Shown here piece by piece: positions 1 to 10,595 of a stretch of 39,295 nucleotides of DNA. Each line of letters begins with the position of its first letter. The stretch's first letter is position 1. The notes beneath the pieces are model-generated. The model ran no database searches and was not told the DNA's origin. It was given only the letters and a program-made list of their open reading frames with translations. The position numbers were made by a program, and so were the translations under genes. Source of the DNA: Chara braunii (taxonomy: Eukaryota; Streptophyta; Charophyceae; Charales; Characeae); the NCBI GenBank assembly GCA_003427395.1, contig BFEA01000319.1, positions 397,376-436,670 of the forward strand. The letters are read 5' to 3'.

Positions 1-690
1 ACAAGAAGCAGCAGCTGAGTGAAGGTCCAGTCCGGCTCAATGGAAGAACGAATGAACAACTGAATGAACCTACCTCCCGCCCTGGGCCTAGGCCAAAGTG
101 ATATACCGGCCTAGGTCCAGGTACGGGACAACCTGGTACCGGACGAGGGTCAGGCCAACGGCCTGAAACTGGTCCAGCCTCACTGCCGGGCCGTAGGGGT
201 ACCGCTACACGATCCTCGCGCCTGTGAATGGATCAAGCGATACATCAAACAGGCTATCCGCTGAAATAGCGGCAACCCAAAAGGAACGGCAAAAGAAACA
301 ATCCTAGATGCGGAGCAGGCTCCATGCAGGAAAAGGGATGCAATGCAGACTAAGCCTCAAGCCTAATCTATACAACAATGTCTGGTCTGTGTCGACCCAA
401 AAAGTAGAAAAATGTCCAACCTGTGTCGGCCAAGAAAGAGAAAAATGTCTGACCTGTGTCGGCCAAGGAAAAGGAAAAATGTCTAACTTGTGTCGGCCAA
501 GGAAGAGGAAAAATGTCTCATGAGCCAAATAGGCTGAATATAAATCAACCCCAGGGCCCTAAAGGCCAAAGAATAACTAAACCAATGTCCTAAGTCGAAA
601 ACCAGAGTGGCACAGTCTCACGTGCCCTGTACACAATGCACAATACTTAAACAAAGGAGAAGGGAACTCAGTCACATGGCAGAGGTAGGA
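1..690. other. Non-coding flank of the LINE insertion
   Basis: No convincing protein is seen. The first 240 bases are GC-rich with many short GGCC, GGTACC and CTAGG words. They are followed by a tandem repeat and a mixed stretch up to the LINE. Removing the LINE (704-2223) and one target-site copy makes this segment contiguous with 2240-2873, just downstream of the chromovirus stop codon. It could therefore be part of that element's 3' non-coding region or LTR, but no matching upstream LTR was found. Confidence 0.4.
379..513. repeat. 34-bp tandem repeat, four copies
   Basis: Four imperfect direct copies of 33-34 bp start at 379, 413, 446 and 480. Each opens with TGTCT or TGTCC, has a central CTGTGTCGGCC-like core and ends in a purine run before AAAAA. 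A fifth partial start lies at 514. The small ORFs across it on both strands are by-products of the repeat. Confidence 0.85.
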
Positions 691-703
691 ATGGGTGGGA
701 AGG
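687..703 (+). repeat. Target-site duplication, left copy
   Basis: AGGAATGGGTGGGAAGG here matches AGGGATGGGTGGGAAGG right after the LINE poly(A) tail (2223-2239), 16 of 17 bases. Similarity stops at both ends. This is the signature of LINE target-primed insertion. Confidence 0.8.
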
Positions 704-2223
704 ATGTCATTCCCTCCCAGAAATGTCTGCTCAAGAACTACGCTACGTCCTAAAAGGCTGTCATTCCCTCCCAGAAAACCTAACGCAGATCCAAAACAGC
801 ATCCCTACACACTGGCTCCCCCTCCTAAGAGAGAACTTCTCGTGGAAATCTGGGGACTGGGGGATACTAATATCCCAAACACAGCCTATCAGAGCATACA
901 GATTTGTAGCTAGAACCAACCCAACCGGCTACCTCTCCAAATTCTACTCATACCCCATAGCCAAACACAGCACTTACGAGTCATAAATCCAGAACAAAGA
1001 TCCCCAGTGTGACATAATCGAGACATTCCGACTGAGGAAAGTGAGGGTCTCAAAGAACAAACCCTGGAAACTCTTCCGACAGGACCTCAGCATCTCTGAA
1101 CTAGAATTCGACCCGAAAGATTGGGTTTGGAAACAGGGTAATTCAGGGAGAACGAGAACGATAGACGAATACGATGTTAAATTCGGTTATGAGCAGGGCC
1201 TACAAACCACAAACCCGGAGCCTAGACTCCAAGGGAAATGGAGGGAAATTCTGAGCCTAGACCCCTCGGTCCCCATATCCATACCGTGGCCGAAGTTCCT
1301 ATCCATCAGACCAACTAGGATCCGAGGTATGCAATGGCTCATAGCGCACACCTCACTGCCAACTAACCAATGGCTCCACAAAAGGAGAAAACACACTGAC
1401 CCTAGTAGCACCGACCTGTGTAAACTCTCCACAGACAACATCCCGGAAGACATACCCCATTACCTCCTGTACTGTACGGAAGCAGCGTGGATCCGGAACA
1501 AAGTGCGCAACCTGTGGCACATCCTCTTCTCATCACGACCCCCCTCAACATCCTGCTCTTATCTAACAGCATTAACAATCTCAGAGGCGGAGAGGAAGTG
1601 TGGTACCATGTACTTAGAAAGCTGACTTTGTGGGTGATCTGGAAGAGGAGATGCACCAAGACGATTGAAAGAACGGAGGTGCCAAGAGAAGAAATGTGGG
1701 CACTCTTGCTGAGAATGGCTGAAACAGAGATTCGAGGCAGATGGAGGGAAGTGACATCAACGACGAAAGGCAGACCAGAAAGGAGAGCCACAAAGAAACG
1801 GGTGCTCATAAGAGACTGGCTTCTACAAGGAAAGATTGCCACTGTGGAGGACAACAGACTGGTTTGGAGGAAGTGGCACACCACGAGGACAGGGACTTAG
1901 AGAAAAACAAACTGAGATCATAATCTCAAAAGCTAAGACAACTCACCTCTTTTCTCGCTATACAAGTGTTATCTGACAGAGACACAGTAAACTCTGAGAG
2001 GAAAAGTGGAGGGCAAGCTGACAGTCAATCCTCCTGATAAGGAGTAATCAATGCTGGTCAGGGTTCCTTCGACCAGACAGAAGGAAGCGTGAGGGTGTTC
2101 ACCATGTATTCCAATTTTGACTTGCCGGTGGAAAGGAACCGGACTGACGCTCCCCAGAATGGATATGGAGCCAGGACCATAAGGACCTGTTTTAATAAAA
2201 AAAAAAAAAAAAAAAAAAAAAAA
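704..2223 (+). mobile_element. 5'-truncated LINE with poly(A) tail
   Basis: A non-LTR retrotransposon fragment carries the ORF2 C-terminus, a ~300-bp 3' UTR and a 27-A tail (2197-2223). Its boundaries are set by a 17-bp target-site duplication with one mismatch. Only the far 3' part of ORF2 is present, as expected when reverse transcription stops early. An 18-bp direct repeat (706-723 and 760-777) lies at its 5' end. The last ~60 bases before the tail share a CCCCA-GAAT-GATTGGAGC-like block with other tails in this window (near 14.07, 17.0, 24.9 and 31.35 kb), which suggests one LINE or LINE-dependent family. Confidence 0.85.
723..1900 (+). pseudogene. LINE ORF2 C-terminus (zf-RVT region), broken
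   Basis: This is the C-terminal, post-RT part of a plant LINE ORF2. Frame 3 reads from 723 to a TAA at 984-986, then continues past the stop with no loss of sense through about 1545. There the reading moves to frame 2 and ends at a TAG at 1898-1900. Between about 1310 and 1500 lies the zf-RVT-like pattern: an IRGMQWLIAHTSLPTNQWL segment, then a spaced C...H-x3-C motif before AAWIR. The later LTLWVIWKRRC is the usual LW-IW-R ending of these proteins. The catalytic RT and endonuclease domains are absent. One stop and one frameshift make it non-functional. Confidence 0.85.
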
Positions 2224-2239
2224 GGGATGGGTGGGAAGG
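2223..2239 (+). repeat. Target-site duplication, right copy
   Basis: AGGGATGGGTGGGAAGG directly abuts the poly(A) tail of the LINE and repeats 687-703 with one mismatch. Together the two copies define the pre-insertion site. Confidence 0.8.
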
Positions 2240-2873
2240 CGGCAGGTACAGCTCTCAGAGTAAACTCCAAGGGGGCACCCACACAACCAGGTAAGGGTCA
2301 TCAGCCTTAGAGGGAGAGTAACAACACGACACCGGGCTCAATGGAAACCATCAAACGGGTACCGCCATCTGAAAGGGGAAGGGCACTCACACAAGGGAGC
2401 ACGCATAAGGTGAGCCTGGAAGGTGAGAGAGGGCTATGCCGACATAGACATGTGGCCAAAAGCCGCGAGCAAAGAAAACGTACACTCCAGAGGAGGGCGC
2501 GCAGTATAAGGTAAGGCAGAAGGGCGGCAAACGGACACACCCACATAGACAGAGAAAATAGGGGTCATCATGCGACTGGAGGGTAACTCGAGGGTAAGGA
2601 TACATGGGAATGATGGGAACTCCGTAGCCGAAAAAGTGAAGTAGTCAAACTGATGAGTCTCCAAACTGAAGTCGAGTCGAAGTAGCCAGGATGAAGTAGG
2701 AGTAATGTAGAAACCGAGTAGAAGTCTGGAACAATGCGAGATGTACTTTGGTACTGAAGTGAAGCACTGAGGTCGGAAGTCGATGTAGAAGCCCAATGTA
2801 GAAGCTGAAACCGGGAGCTGTTGCATAAGTGTCCAGGAATGGTAAAAGATAGAGAGCGTATAGGGGGGTAAGA
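2240..2873. other. Non-coding region downstream of chromovirus pol
   Basis: This lies 3' of the chromovirus stop on the minus strand and should contain the polypurine tract and 3' LTR. It has no long coding frame of known type. I see no stretch matching the region upstream of gag (9222-10595), so the two LTRs could not be paired. The LINE at 704-2223 interrupts whatever sequence continued leftward. Confidence 0.4.
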
Positions 2874-3476
2874 TCAGTCACGATATCGGGAAGGAAGTCG
2901 ATGGGTACGCTGAGGGCGCGAGGACTCAACTGCAACAACAGGCGGAACCACATCCACAGGGGAAGGAGGACCTGAGGTGGGTACCGGTGGAGCAGGAGGA
3001 CCCATCGATGGAGGCGGGGGAATGTTAGTGGTCGCAGAAGTAGATGGGTCAGTAGTAGAAGGACGAGAAGTAGGGGGGGAGGATGATGAAGGGAAAGGAT
3101 GAGCACGATCGTAAGCACCCATGAAAGTCATAGCATGCTTCAAATGCTCAAGAGGCTCCCAAGTAGACTCCTCGTCAGGGTAACCCTTCCATCGAACGAG
3201 ATATTCGAGGCGGGGAGGGTCATCATCAGTCATACGCCGGGACGCGATATCAGAGATGACAAACTCCTCATGACCCTCAATGATGATGGGAGAGGGGCGA
3301 GGGTAAGGTCGACCATGGAACTCAGGAGGAGACCGTCTGAAGGGGCGCAAAAGAGATACATGGAACACGTCATGTAAGTTAGCGCTGTACATGGAATCGG
3401 GGAGCTTCAATTTGAAGCTCACCGGACAGTCATGGTTGGGTCCGGCGGGTGCAAGAATGGTGCATGGTCCAATATA
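2874..3476 (-). pseudogene. int: Chromovirus integrase C-terminus with chromodomain
   Basis: This begins with the GPY/F-like YIGPCTIL, then LHDVFHVSLLRPF, the usual link in Ty3 integrases. A canonical chromodomain follows, with EFVISDIASRR, YLVRWKGYP and STWEPLEHL (about 3255-3110). It is followed by a Pro/Ser/Thr-rich tail ending at a TGA (2876-2874). In chromoviruses this domain directs integration to heterochromatin by binding methylated histone tails. Aromatic cage positions appear kept (Y in EYLV, W in RWKGY). In this copy it cannot be made in frame with the rest because of the upstream stops. Confidence 0.9.
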
Positions 3477-4205
3477 TCAACGTCTGGATTTCCGAAGTGT
3501 GTCAGCTTCGGGGTGGAAGTGATGTGCGTCGACAAGAACCTCGTCGCCAACTTTGAAGGGATGGTCGATGCGAGAGCGGTTAGCGTGAGTGGCCATGCGA
3601 GCCTGGGAGTCAGCAATGCTTTCACGAGCCTTGCTAAGAAGCGCATCCATCTCCTTTACCCAGTCATCGAGGGCAAGGCATTTGGTGTCAGGATGGATCT
3701 GAGATGGACGGAGAAGGTCAGATGGGACATGAGGATGGTATCCCAAGTCACAGTAGTAGGGAGACATGCCAGTGGCAGGTGAAATAGCATGGTTATAAGC
3801 AATCTCTGCGTGAGCAAGATGCAGATCCCAATCAGAGTCGTTATCAACAAATTTCTTGAGGATACTCCCAAGAGTTTTGTTGGTGACCTCGGTCTGTCCA
3901 TCTGACTGGGGGTGATAGGAGGAGGAGAGGTGGAGCTCGGAGCCATAGATCTCATGGAGTCCACGCCAGAAATGAGAAGTAAAGCGGGGATCCCGATCAG
4001 AGACGATGTTAGTGGGAAGATCGTGATGAATGGCAATACGGTTGAAGTATAGGGAGGCGATGTCTTTGGCTGAACTAGCATACTTGCAAGGGAGGAAGTG
4101 AGCATGCTTAGTCAACCGACAGACAACGACGAAGATGGCGTCGTGGCCTCGTGGGGTAGGGGGACGAAGAGGACCGATGAAGTCCATGGAGACGGAAGTC
4201 CAAAG
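3477..4205 (-). pseudogene. int: Chromovirus integrase catalytic core
   Basis: The DDE integrase core has all three acidic residues. Counted from SMDFIGPL they are D2, D64 (NIVSDRDPRF) and E100 (SDGQTEVTNKTL), with 35 residues between the last two, i.e. DD35E. The preceding finger is in the same frame, separated only by the TAG at 4208-4206. The C-terminal part shows the GDEVLVDAHHF segment typical of the GPY/F-type C-domain. A TGA at 3479-3477 ends this stretch, but YIGPCTILAP and the chromodomain follow in the same frame. Confidence 0.9.
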
Positions 4206-5131
4206 CTAAGTGGGAATGGGTAAGGGTTGAAGAAGACCGTAGGGGGGGTGGTTGGGAATGTTGGCCTCCTGACAGATCCTGCAGGTGCGGACGTACTCCT
4301 TAGTGAAGGGACGACGGTGCTCCCAGTAGTAATGGCGGTAAAGGCGGTCAAGCGTCTTGAAGACACAGAGATGACCGGCGGCGCGCTGGTCGTGACACTC
4401 AGCGACAGCCCGAACGCGGAGCTGGCCAGTAGAGGGCACACATAAGTGAGGAGTACGGGTACCTTGGAGACCAAGCCAATATAGGAGTCCAGAGGGATCG
4501 AGCTGGAAGTTAGGGACGAACTTGCCAGCCTGTAGGTCAGCGTAGATGGACGGAAACTTAGGGCACTGGGTGTATGCGTGGCGGTACTCATCCAGAAAGG
4601 CGGGGTGGATGGTGGGAGCTGAAATAGCAGATAGCTGACGATCCTCGCACTGAAGGTCGGGGTGGCGGGATAAGGCATCTGCAACATGATTGCTTTCGCC
4701 GGAAATCTTCTTGATGGTGAAGTCGAACTCCGAGAGGTCACGCCACCAATGAGCCTGACGAGAAGTGAGCTTAGGCTTCGTCTGGAAGGCGGCAAGGACA
4801 GAGTTGTCCGTCAAAACGGTGAAAGTATGACCGTGCAAATGATGACGCCACTTCTTAACAGCGTAGACCAGCGCAAGGACCTCACGCTCGTCGGCAGTAT
4901 AGTTACGCTCAGCGGGAAGTAGCTGTCGAGATAGATAAGCAACCGAACACTCTCCATCGTGAGACTCGACTGTACCGTCATCAGCGACGTCAGGAATATA
5001 ACGGGGTGGGGCCCCGGGGGGGTGGGCTCGATGGGTGCAAGATGAGCCGCAGTCGCTGGAGGTGGAGGGGGGAAGCAAGGAATGCGAGGGAGGCGGGACT
5101 CTGTGGAATCAGGAGAAGTAGAGGGGGTTGG
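4206..5131 (-). pseudogene. pol: Chromovirus RNase H and integrase zinc finger
   Basis: This continues pol after a frameshift. The junction is Pro/Ser-rich and of poor similarity (about 5030-5131), which suggests a small insertion or slippage. RNase H residues are visible: the E in DEREVLALVYAVKKWRHHL, the D in TDNSVLAAF and the D in NHVADALSR. The integrase N-terminal H2C2 finger follows, HDQRAAGH with CRIC 28 residues on. A TAG at 4208-4206 separates it from the integrase core, with no frame change. RNase H removes the RNA strand; the finger helps integrase multimerise. Confidence 0.88.
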
Positions 5132-7330
5132 CTAGATCTGGGAGAGAACAACTCCAATAGCGAAGTCGGATGCGTCGGTGGTGTCGATGAATGAATGCGA
5201 GTAGTCGGGTAAGTGTAAGACAGGAGCTGACGTGACAAGTCGCTTGAGAGAGCGGAAAGCATCCTCGTGAGCCGGGGTCCAATGAAAAGGTAGACGCCCG
5301 CGAGTCAAAGGGGTAAGCTGGGAAGAATATTGCGCGTAGTTTTTAAGAAAATGACCATAGTAGTTGGTCAACCCAAGGAAACTACGCAGCGCAGGAAGAG
5401 AGGTAGGGGTGGGCCAGTCGACAATGGCCTGAATCTTCGAGTCGTCCATGTGGAGTCCGTGCTTGGAGACCTGATGCCCGAGGAAGTCGACTTACGGTTG
5501 AGCGAAGCTGCATTTGGAAAGCTTCGCATAGAACCCGTGGTCGCGTAGTCGCTGCAGAATAGTGCGAAGGTGGGTCAGGTGATCCTCTAGGGTACGACTG
5601 TAGATCAGGATGTCGTCAATGTAGACTTGAACATAGTCCTCAAAAAGGTCTTGGAACATCGTGTTCATAGCCGTCTAGAAAGTGGCGGGGGCATTACGGA
5701 GACCGAAAGGCATGATGGTAAACTCGTAGTGCCCAAAACGAGAACGAAAAGCGGTCTTGGGCTGGTCCTCCTCGGCTGCGCGGATCTGGTGATACCCGCT
5801 ACGAAGGTCGATCTTCGTGAAGAAATGGTGGCCAGAGAGGCGGTCAAACAGGTCATCCGCGCGAGGCATGGGATAACTATTTTTGACCGTGTAGTGGTTC
5901 AGACCATGGTAGTCAATACAAAGACGAAGGGTGCCGTCCTTCTTGCGATCGAAGAGGACTGGGGCACTCCATGGGGAAGTACTCGGTTTAATGAAGCCCT
6001 GGCGAAGCAGCTCCTCAAGTTGGCGCTTGAGTTTCTGGGCTTCGGGAACCAAAAGGCAATAAGGGGCACGATTCTGAATGCGATAGTTGTGCTCGAGCGG
6101 GATGTGGTGCTCGATACCACGCATGGGAGGAATGCTGTTGTAGGAGACGGATGGTGGAAAAACATTGTGATACTCACGAAGGAGGGCACCTACGCTAGGC
6201 GGCAAGGAAGAAAAAAGGGTGTCAAATTCCTTGGCAACGGCAGCGTCTGAAGCAGAGGTGGAGGGGGTCTGTATGGGGGTAGGGACTGAGGGTGTATCAA
6301 TGGTAAGGGAAGCGAGAAAGTGCAGTGGGCTAGCAGGTGTAGAGGAGGTTAAAGAAGTTGAGGAATCAAGAGGGTCAGGGGGCTCGGGAGGTGGTGGATC
6401 GAGCTCGACCAACTCAACGTCCTGATGCATGGAGTTGCAGGTGAGGAGATCCGTGATGTCGACAACATAAAGTTCTACATCAGGCTCACGAAGGAGGTGG
6501 TGGAACTGGGTAGGTGTACAGATGGTGACATTAACAGGGGGGGGAAGTGTAGAGTCCGATTTGCCCAACAATGGAATAAGGTATTGTTTCCCGTCCTTGG
6601 CGTCGAGGACGAGATCGTTGTGGGTCCAATCGGGGCCGGCATGAGCGAACTGATGTGAATAGGTAGTGCCAAGAACGAGATCATATAGGGTTTCCATGAC
6701 ATCTAAGGTCCACTTGTCATGGAACCGAGGGGCCTTGCGAAGGCTGTGGGGCATCCGCAGGGGGAAGGAGAATGGAAGATCAGGCACCACCGAATCGACG
6801 AAGGATTTGGCCTGATTGTTGCCAAGCGTGACAGTGACAGTGGAAGGGTAGGCGGATGTATAGAGAGATGCCTCCTTAACTACGCGAGGATGAATGAAGT
6901 CGCCAGTAGAGCCAGAGTCCCATAGTGTGTGATACACTCTAGTAGAGGTCCCGAGGCGCACTGGAATAATCGGTAAGGTGCGATCGGGATTGTGTAGGCG
7001 CTGAGACATCGCGGATAGAGTGCGCTCTTTAAGGCGGAGACGTTCCTGGTGGACCTTAACACACTCAAGGTCCAGGAAGTCAATGATATCCTTGGCTGCA
7101 ATAAGGGAAGCACTGCAGCGGGTTGTGCGAAGAGCACGCCTGATAGGAGGACGTGGAGGAGGGGGGTCACGAGGGACGCTAGGCAAGGAAGGAGAAGGCA
7201 TACCAGTGTCGATAGGGTCACCCACAGATAAGGTTGGACCAGAGTCATCGGGAAGAGTAGCAAGCGGTGCAAAGGTAGAGTTGTGAACGGGTAAGCCTGC
7301 TACCGTAGGAGAGTGAGGGGAATGGGACAT
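5132..7330 (-). pseudogene. pol: Chromovirus pol: protease and reverse transcriptase
   Basis: The start is the ATG at 7330-7328. An aspartic protease motif [13 protein letters not shown] sits at residues 137-149, with the catalytic D138-S-G. RT begins near residue 410. It includes motif [15 protein letters not shown] (about 503-516), and [10 protein letters not shown] (542-551), after which a TAG (5677-5675) interrupts. Reading on in the same frame gives the catalytic YIDD box (5623-5612). A TAA follows at 5494-5492 inside the FAQP-VDFLGH segment. The frame then carries the connection region and the first RNase H aspartate (TTDASDFAIG) before it is lost near 5132. Pol copies element RNA into DNA in the particle. 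Confidence 0.9.
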
Positions 7331-7335
7331 CGCAG

Positions 7336-9221
7336 CTAGGTGGGTGTTGCATTGGAGGTCGAGACGGGGGGAACAGCCTGAGGGCGAGCCTGTTGTGCGA
7401 AGTGACTCTGGAGGGCGTCTGCGTACGGGCAGGTAGAGGGGGTATGGTTGGCGAGGCGGCAGCGGGTGCAGATGCCTCGTGTGCGAAGGTCCTCACTCTC
7501 AGCGATGGTCAAGCGGCTGCGAGGGAACACAAAGCCCGTTGGGAGAGGTAGTTGAGTGACCGTAGAGCGAGTCCTGGAGGATGAGGGCTGGCGTTGGAGG
7601 AGGGTGGAAAGGGCCCGGACAAGACGGTCATCATGGGAAGAGGCGTCGTCCTCCGCGGGGGAGTGAGGGTCGGGTCCCTGATTTGGGTCACTCGCAGAAT
7701 CATCTGAGGCAGTGCCATCATCAATGCTCGGCGGATCACGAAGCAACGCATGTAGGCAACAAGAGAGGAATCGTCCAGAGCCTCTACGAGGGCCACGACG
7801 ATATGTGGAGGACTATCGAGGTTGGAAGGGGCGAGTGTTGCAGTAGTAGCGGAATGGGCAGCGGCGGACTGAGGCGAGGGGCGGACGAGTGGAGCATAGG
7901 TGAGATGAATGACCCTAGCAATGTTGAAAGCCTCTGTTAAGGTGGAGATGGAGTACCCCATCATCTGCAACTGGAATGAGTGAGGTAGACCTGCGCGGAA
8001 TCGCTGGATCATGGTGTCCTCAGGAATGGCTGTGACTAGAATCTGAGCGCGTACACGGTGAAATGTCGTGATGTATGACTCTAAAGCATTGTCGCCACCG
8101 AGCCATCTGATCTCAGCCACACGGGTAATCGGGTCGCGGGTTGGCACAGGACGAGAAAAATACTGTTGGAGGAAGTCGCGAAACTCATGATAAGACATGC
8201 CCTCATGTACACCACGCTGTGAGCGAAGGGCGAGGAAGTCGCGCCAGGTGGAGGCTGCGCGACCGGGCCACAGTTCCATGGCGACACCATGGTAGCGAAG
8301 CTGCTCCTCGGCAGTAGTGATCCATCCTTGGAGCTAGGAGGCCTTGCCGTCAAACTGTGGAAGGTGGTCCCGTCGAAACTGTGGAACATATGTCGGGGGC
8401 CGGTAATGGGTAGGGAGAGGAAGGGCCGATTGTGACAAGAGGACAGAAGAAGTAGTGGCACCAGCAGGACCACTAGAAAGAGCAGGGAGCTGGGGCAAAG
8501 GTCCCTGACACATCGTGGTGGCTGGAGGTGGGAGCGTGAAATGCATTGCAGCAGCTTCTGTCTGATGCTGTCGATAGATGAAAGGGGCAACAGGCTGTGC
8601 CGCGAGGTGGGGAGGCAGGGGTAGACCTCCTTGGAGTCGGCGGATGTGATAATGGGCCAGGGTGAGCTGGCGTTGGAGCTCGGCATTCTGTGTCCTGGGT
8701 GTAAGGGGGGGTGGGGGGAGGGGCGAGGGAGTGGGGGGTGATGAGGGAGGTGTCGTGGAAACTGACGTGGAGGAGGTGGCGGGACAAGATGCCATGGGTC
8801 CTGAGGAGGGAGGTGCAGGGGCAGAAACCTGGGAGGCAGAGATGGGTGCAGAGGAAGGGTGGGACTGGGGTGAGGACATGCAGCCCGTGGAAGAGACAAG
8901 CGTGTAGATGACGCCAGCCGAAGAAGGAGAGGAAGTTGGCATAGATGCAGATGAGGGGGGTGGGGAGGGAGATGCACTGGTACGGGGCTCCAACTGTAAC
9001 ACGAACGACAGGGATGAAAAGTCGGTATGGAGGGCCGTGATTTTGGCCTCGAGTGTGGCCTGCATGCAGTGGAGGAGGTCCAATATGGGATCCAACTGGG
9101 AAGTTGGGCCCGAACTGGTTGCTATAGGGGTGGCCATTGAGTCGGATGTAGGCTCGTGAGCTAGGAACGCAAGCCCTTCGCTGGTGGAGCGGGAGGGACT
9201 CACAAATTCGGTAGTCTGCAT
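7336..9221 (-). pseudogene. gag: Chromovirus gag
   Basis: Gag forms the virus-like particle and packages the element RNA. The N-terminal ~295 residues (9221-8337) are Ser/Pro/Thr-rich and end in FDGKAS before a TAG at 8336-8334. The same frame continues as LQGWITTAEEQLRYHG and the capsid-like core: WPGRAASTWRDFL, YHEFRDFLQQYF and IQRFRAGLP, the Retrotrans_gag pattern. Near 7750 the reading shifts frame. The last part carries a textbook CX2CX4HX4C knuckle, [14 protein letters not shown]. The ORF ends with a TAG at 7338-7336, just 5 nt before the pol ATG. One stop and one frameshift disable it. Confidence 0.88.
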
Positions 9222-9430
9222 GGGGTCAAGGGATGAGATGATGAGGAGGGAGAACTGGGGGGGGGGGGGACGCTCAGTGGCCGTGGTCGGTGCGTCAAAG
9301 CGAGCGAGTCGGTTTGCGGCACGAGCGTCTCGGGCGCGATTTTGGAGTACGCGCTGATGGGTGTCACGGGGAGCCAGGTTGGTACACAGAAAGAGGAGTA
9401 AGGGACTGCGAGAGGAAGGCGGGTATAAGC
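9222..9430 (-). other. Leader region upstream of chromovirus gag
   Basis: This GC-rich segment upstream of gag includes a run of ten G on the + strand near 9259-9268. On the minus strand TGGCTCCCCGTGACACC near 9376-9360 starts with TGG as a tRNA primer-binding site would. I could not match it to a tRNA, and the LTR edge next to it is not defined. Confidence 0.25.
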
Positions 9431-10595
9431 GAGGTCTGACAAACGTCCAAAATTAAATCAAGAAAATTCAAAGTCGGAGTGAGGGAAAAAGAGGAAAATT
9501 TCCAATTCGGGGAAGAAAATGAGAGGAAATTTTCAAAGAATAGTGTGGGGTCTAGACGAGAGCATACATAAGACAATCACGAATTCAAAATAAAATTCCA
9601 AAAATATTTGGACGTAATTTCGGAACTTAGAAGAAATTTAAGCAAAATTCAAAGAAGTTCACAATTATTCGTAAAACTTTTCGGGAATTCGAGGAGATGA
9701 TAGAGGAGGTAGAGATAAGTTCAGAAGACCATTTTGAAATAAAATGAAAAATTCCTTGACGTATTTCTGGAACTAAAAGAATTTCGAAGGCAATTTGAAA
9801 TAAAAATGGAAAACTAATTCCTAAATTAAGAATTTACGATGAAAGTTCATAAAGAATTAGTGATAGCCAAGTACAGTAAGTTGGGAGAAATTCCAGAATT
9901 ATATAGCTCAAATCAAGAATAATCCTCGATGTGTTGTGCAATTGAGATGAATTTCAAAGAAATTTCAAAGGAATTTCAAAGGAATTTTGAAGGAATTTCA
10001 GACTTTTGGAATTTTATGGGGGGTAGAAAATAGAAATTGATAAGACTTCGGAACAATTAAATTTGGTGAATTTCGAAAATTATTCAACGAATTTCTGAAA
10101 AAGAATTGAATTTAGAGAATAAATAACGAAAAGAATCTGGATAAAATAAAGAAATCCGCATAACTTTTGAATAAAAATGCCGGAATTAATTCTGCTCACG
10201 GCGTTGGTAGAAAAGAAGATGAAGATTAATCCTATTGAATTAGATTGAAGTTCTGAGCGGCAGAATAGACGGCATTGTCAGACAAGCAGAAAGAAGGAAG
10301 ATACGTGTCACACGTTGTAGAAATTTTGGATGATGCGACCAATTAGGTGGGAGGGTGGAGAAGAGAAGGGGGGTTAGGGAGGAGATAAACAAAGGGGAAA
10401 AAGATGAGATCTTTGATAGAGATCGGCGAGAGGAAGGGAGAGGATTAGTAAGAGGGAGATAGATTGACAATACCGCCCTCCCGGTCGGACGGGAGCAATC
10501 AAGGTCCTTCCTCCTAGTCGAGGAAGGTCTTCAATCAACCCCTAAAGGGTCTTCTCGATCGTTCCCCCAGTGGAACGACGAGGTCGCCGGATCAA
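9430..10595. other. AT-rich spacer, no gene seen
   Basis: Composition changes sharply from GC-rich leader to AT-rich sequence full of AATTTC and GGAATT words (9440-10240). A mixed segment with CCTCCC and GGTC words follows to 10595. If an upstream LTR of the chromovirus exists it should lie here, but no counterpart was found near 2.3-2.9 kb or 1-690. Confidence 0.5.
9949..10003. repeat. 11-bp tandem repeat, five copies
   Basis: Five tandem copies of GAATTTCAAAG with small changes start at 9949, 9960, 9971, 9982 and 9993. Confidence 0.8.

Larger units (their letters stand above)
2874..9221 (-). mobile_element. Ty3/gypsy chromovirus, nearly complete internal region
   Basis: On the minus strand the domain order is gag with a CCHC knuckle, protease, reverse transcriptase, RNase H, H2C2 integrase zinc finger, DD35E integrase core and chromodomain. 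That is the diagnostic order of Ty3/gypsy (Metaviridae) chromoviruses. The internal region is about 6.3 kb. In-frame stops lie at 8336-8334, 5677-5675, 5494-5492, 4208-4206 and 3479-3477. Frameshifts lie near 7.75 kb and near 5.1 kb. Catalytic residues are otherwise retained, so the copy is dead but fairly young. Paired LTRs were not recognised. Confidence 0.9.

Noticed and set aside
379-513. CRISPR-like spaced repeats
   Set aside because: Adjacent tandem copies of 33-34 bp without unique spacers, in a eukaryotic TE context.
3099-9159. Many plus-strand ORFs across the chromovirus
   Set aside because: Shadows of the GC-rich minus-strand gag-pol; the minus strand carries all the motifs.
9360-9376. 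TGGCTCCCCGTGACACC as a firm primer-binding site
   Set aside because: Position is right but no tRNA 3' end could be matched with confidence and the LTR edge is unknown.
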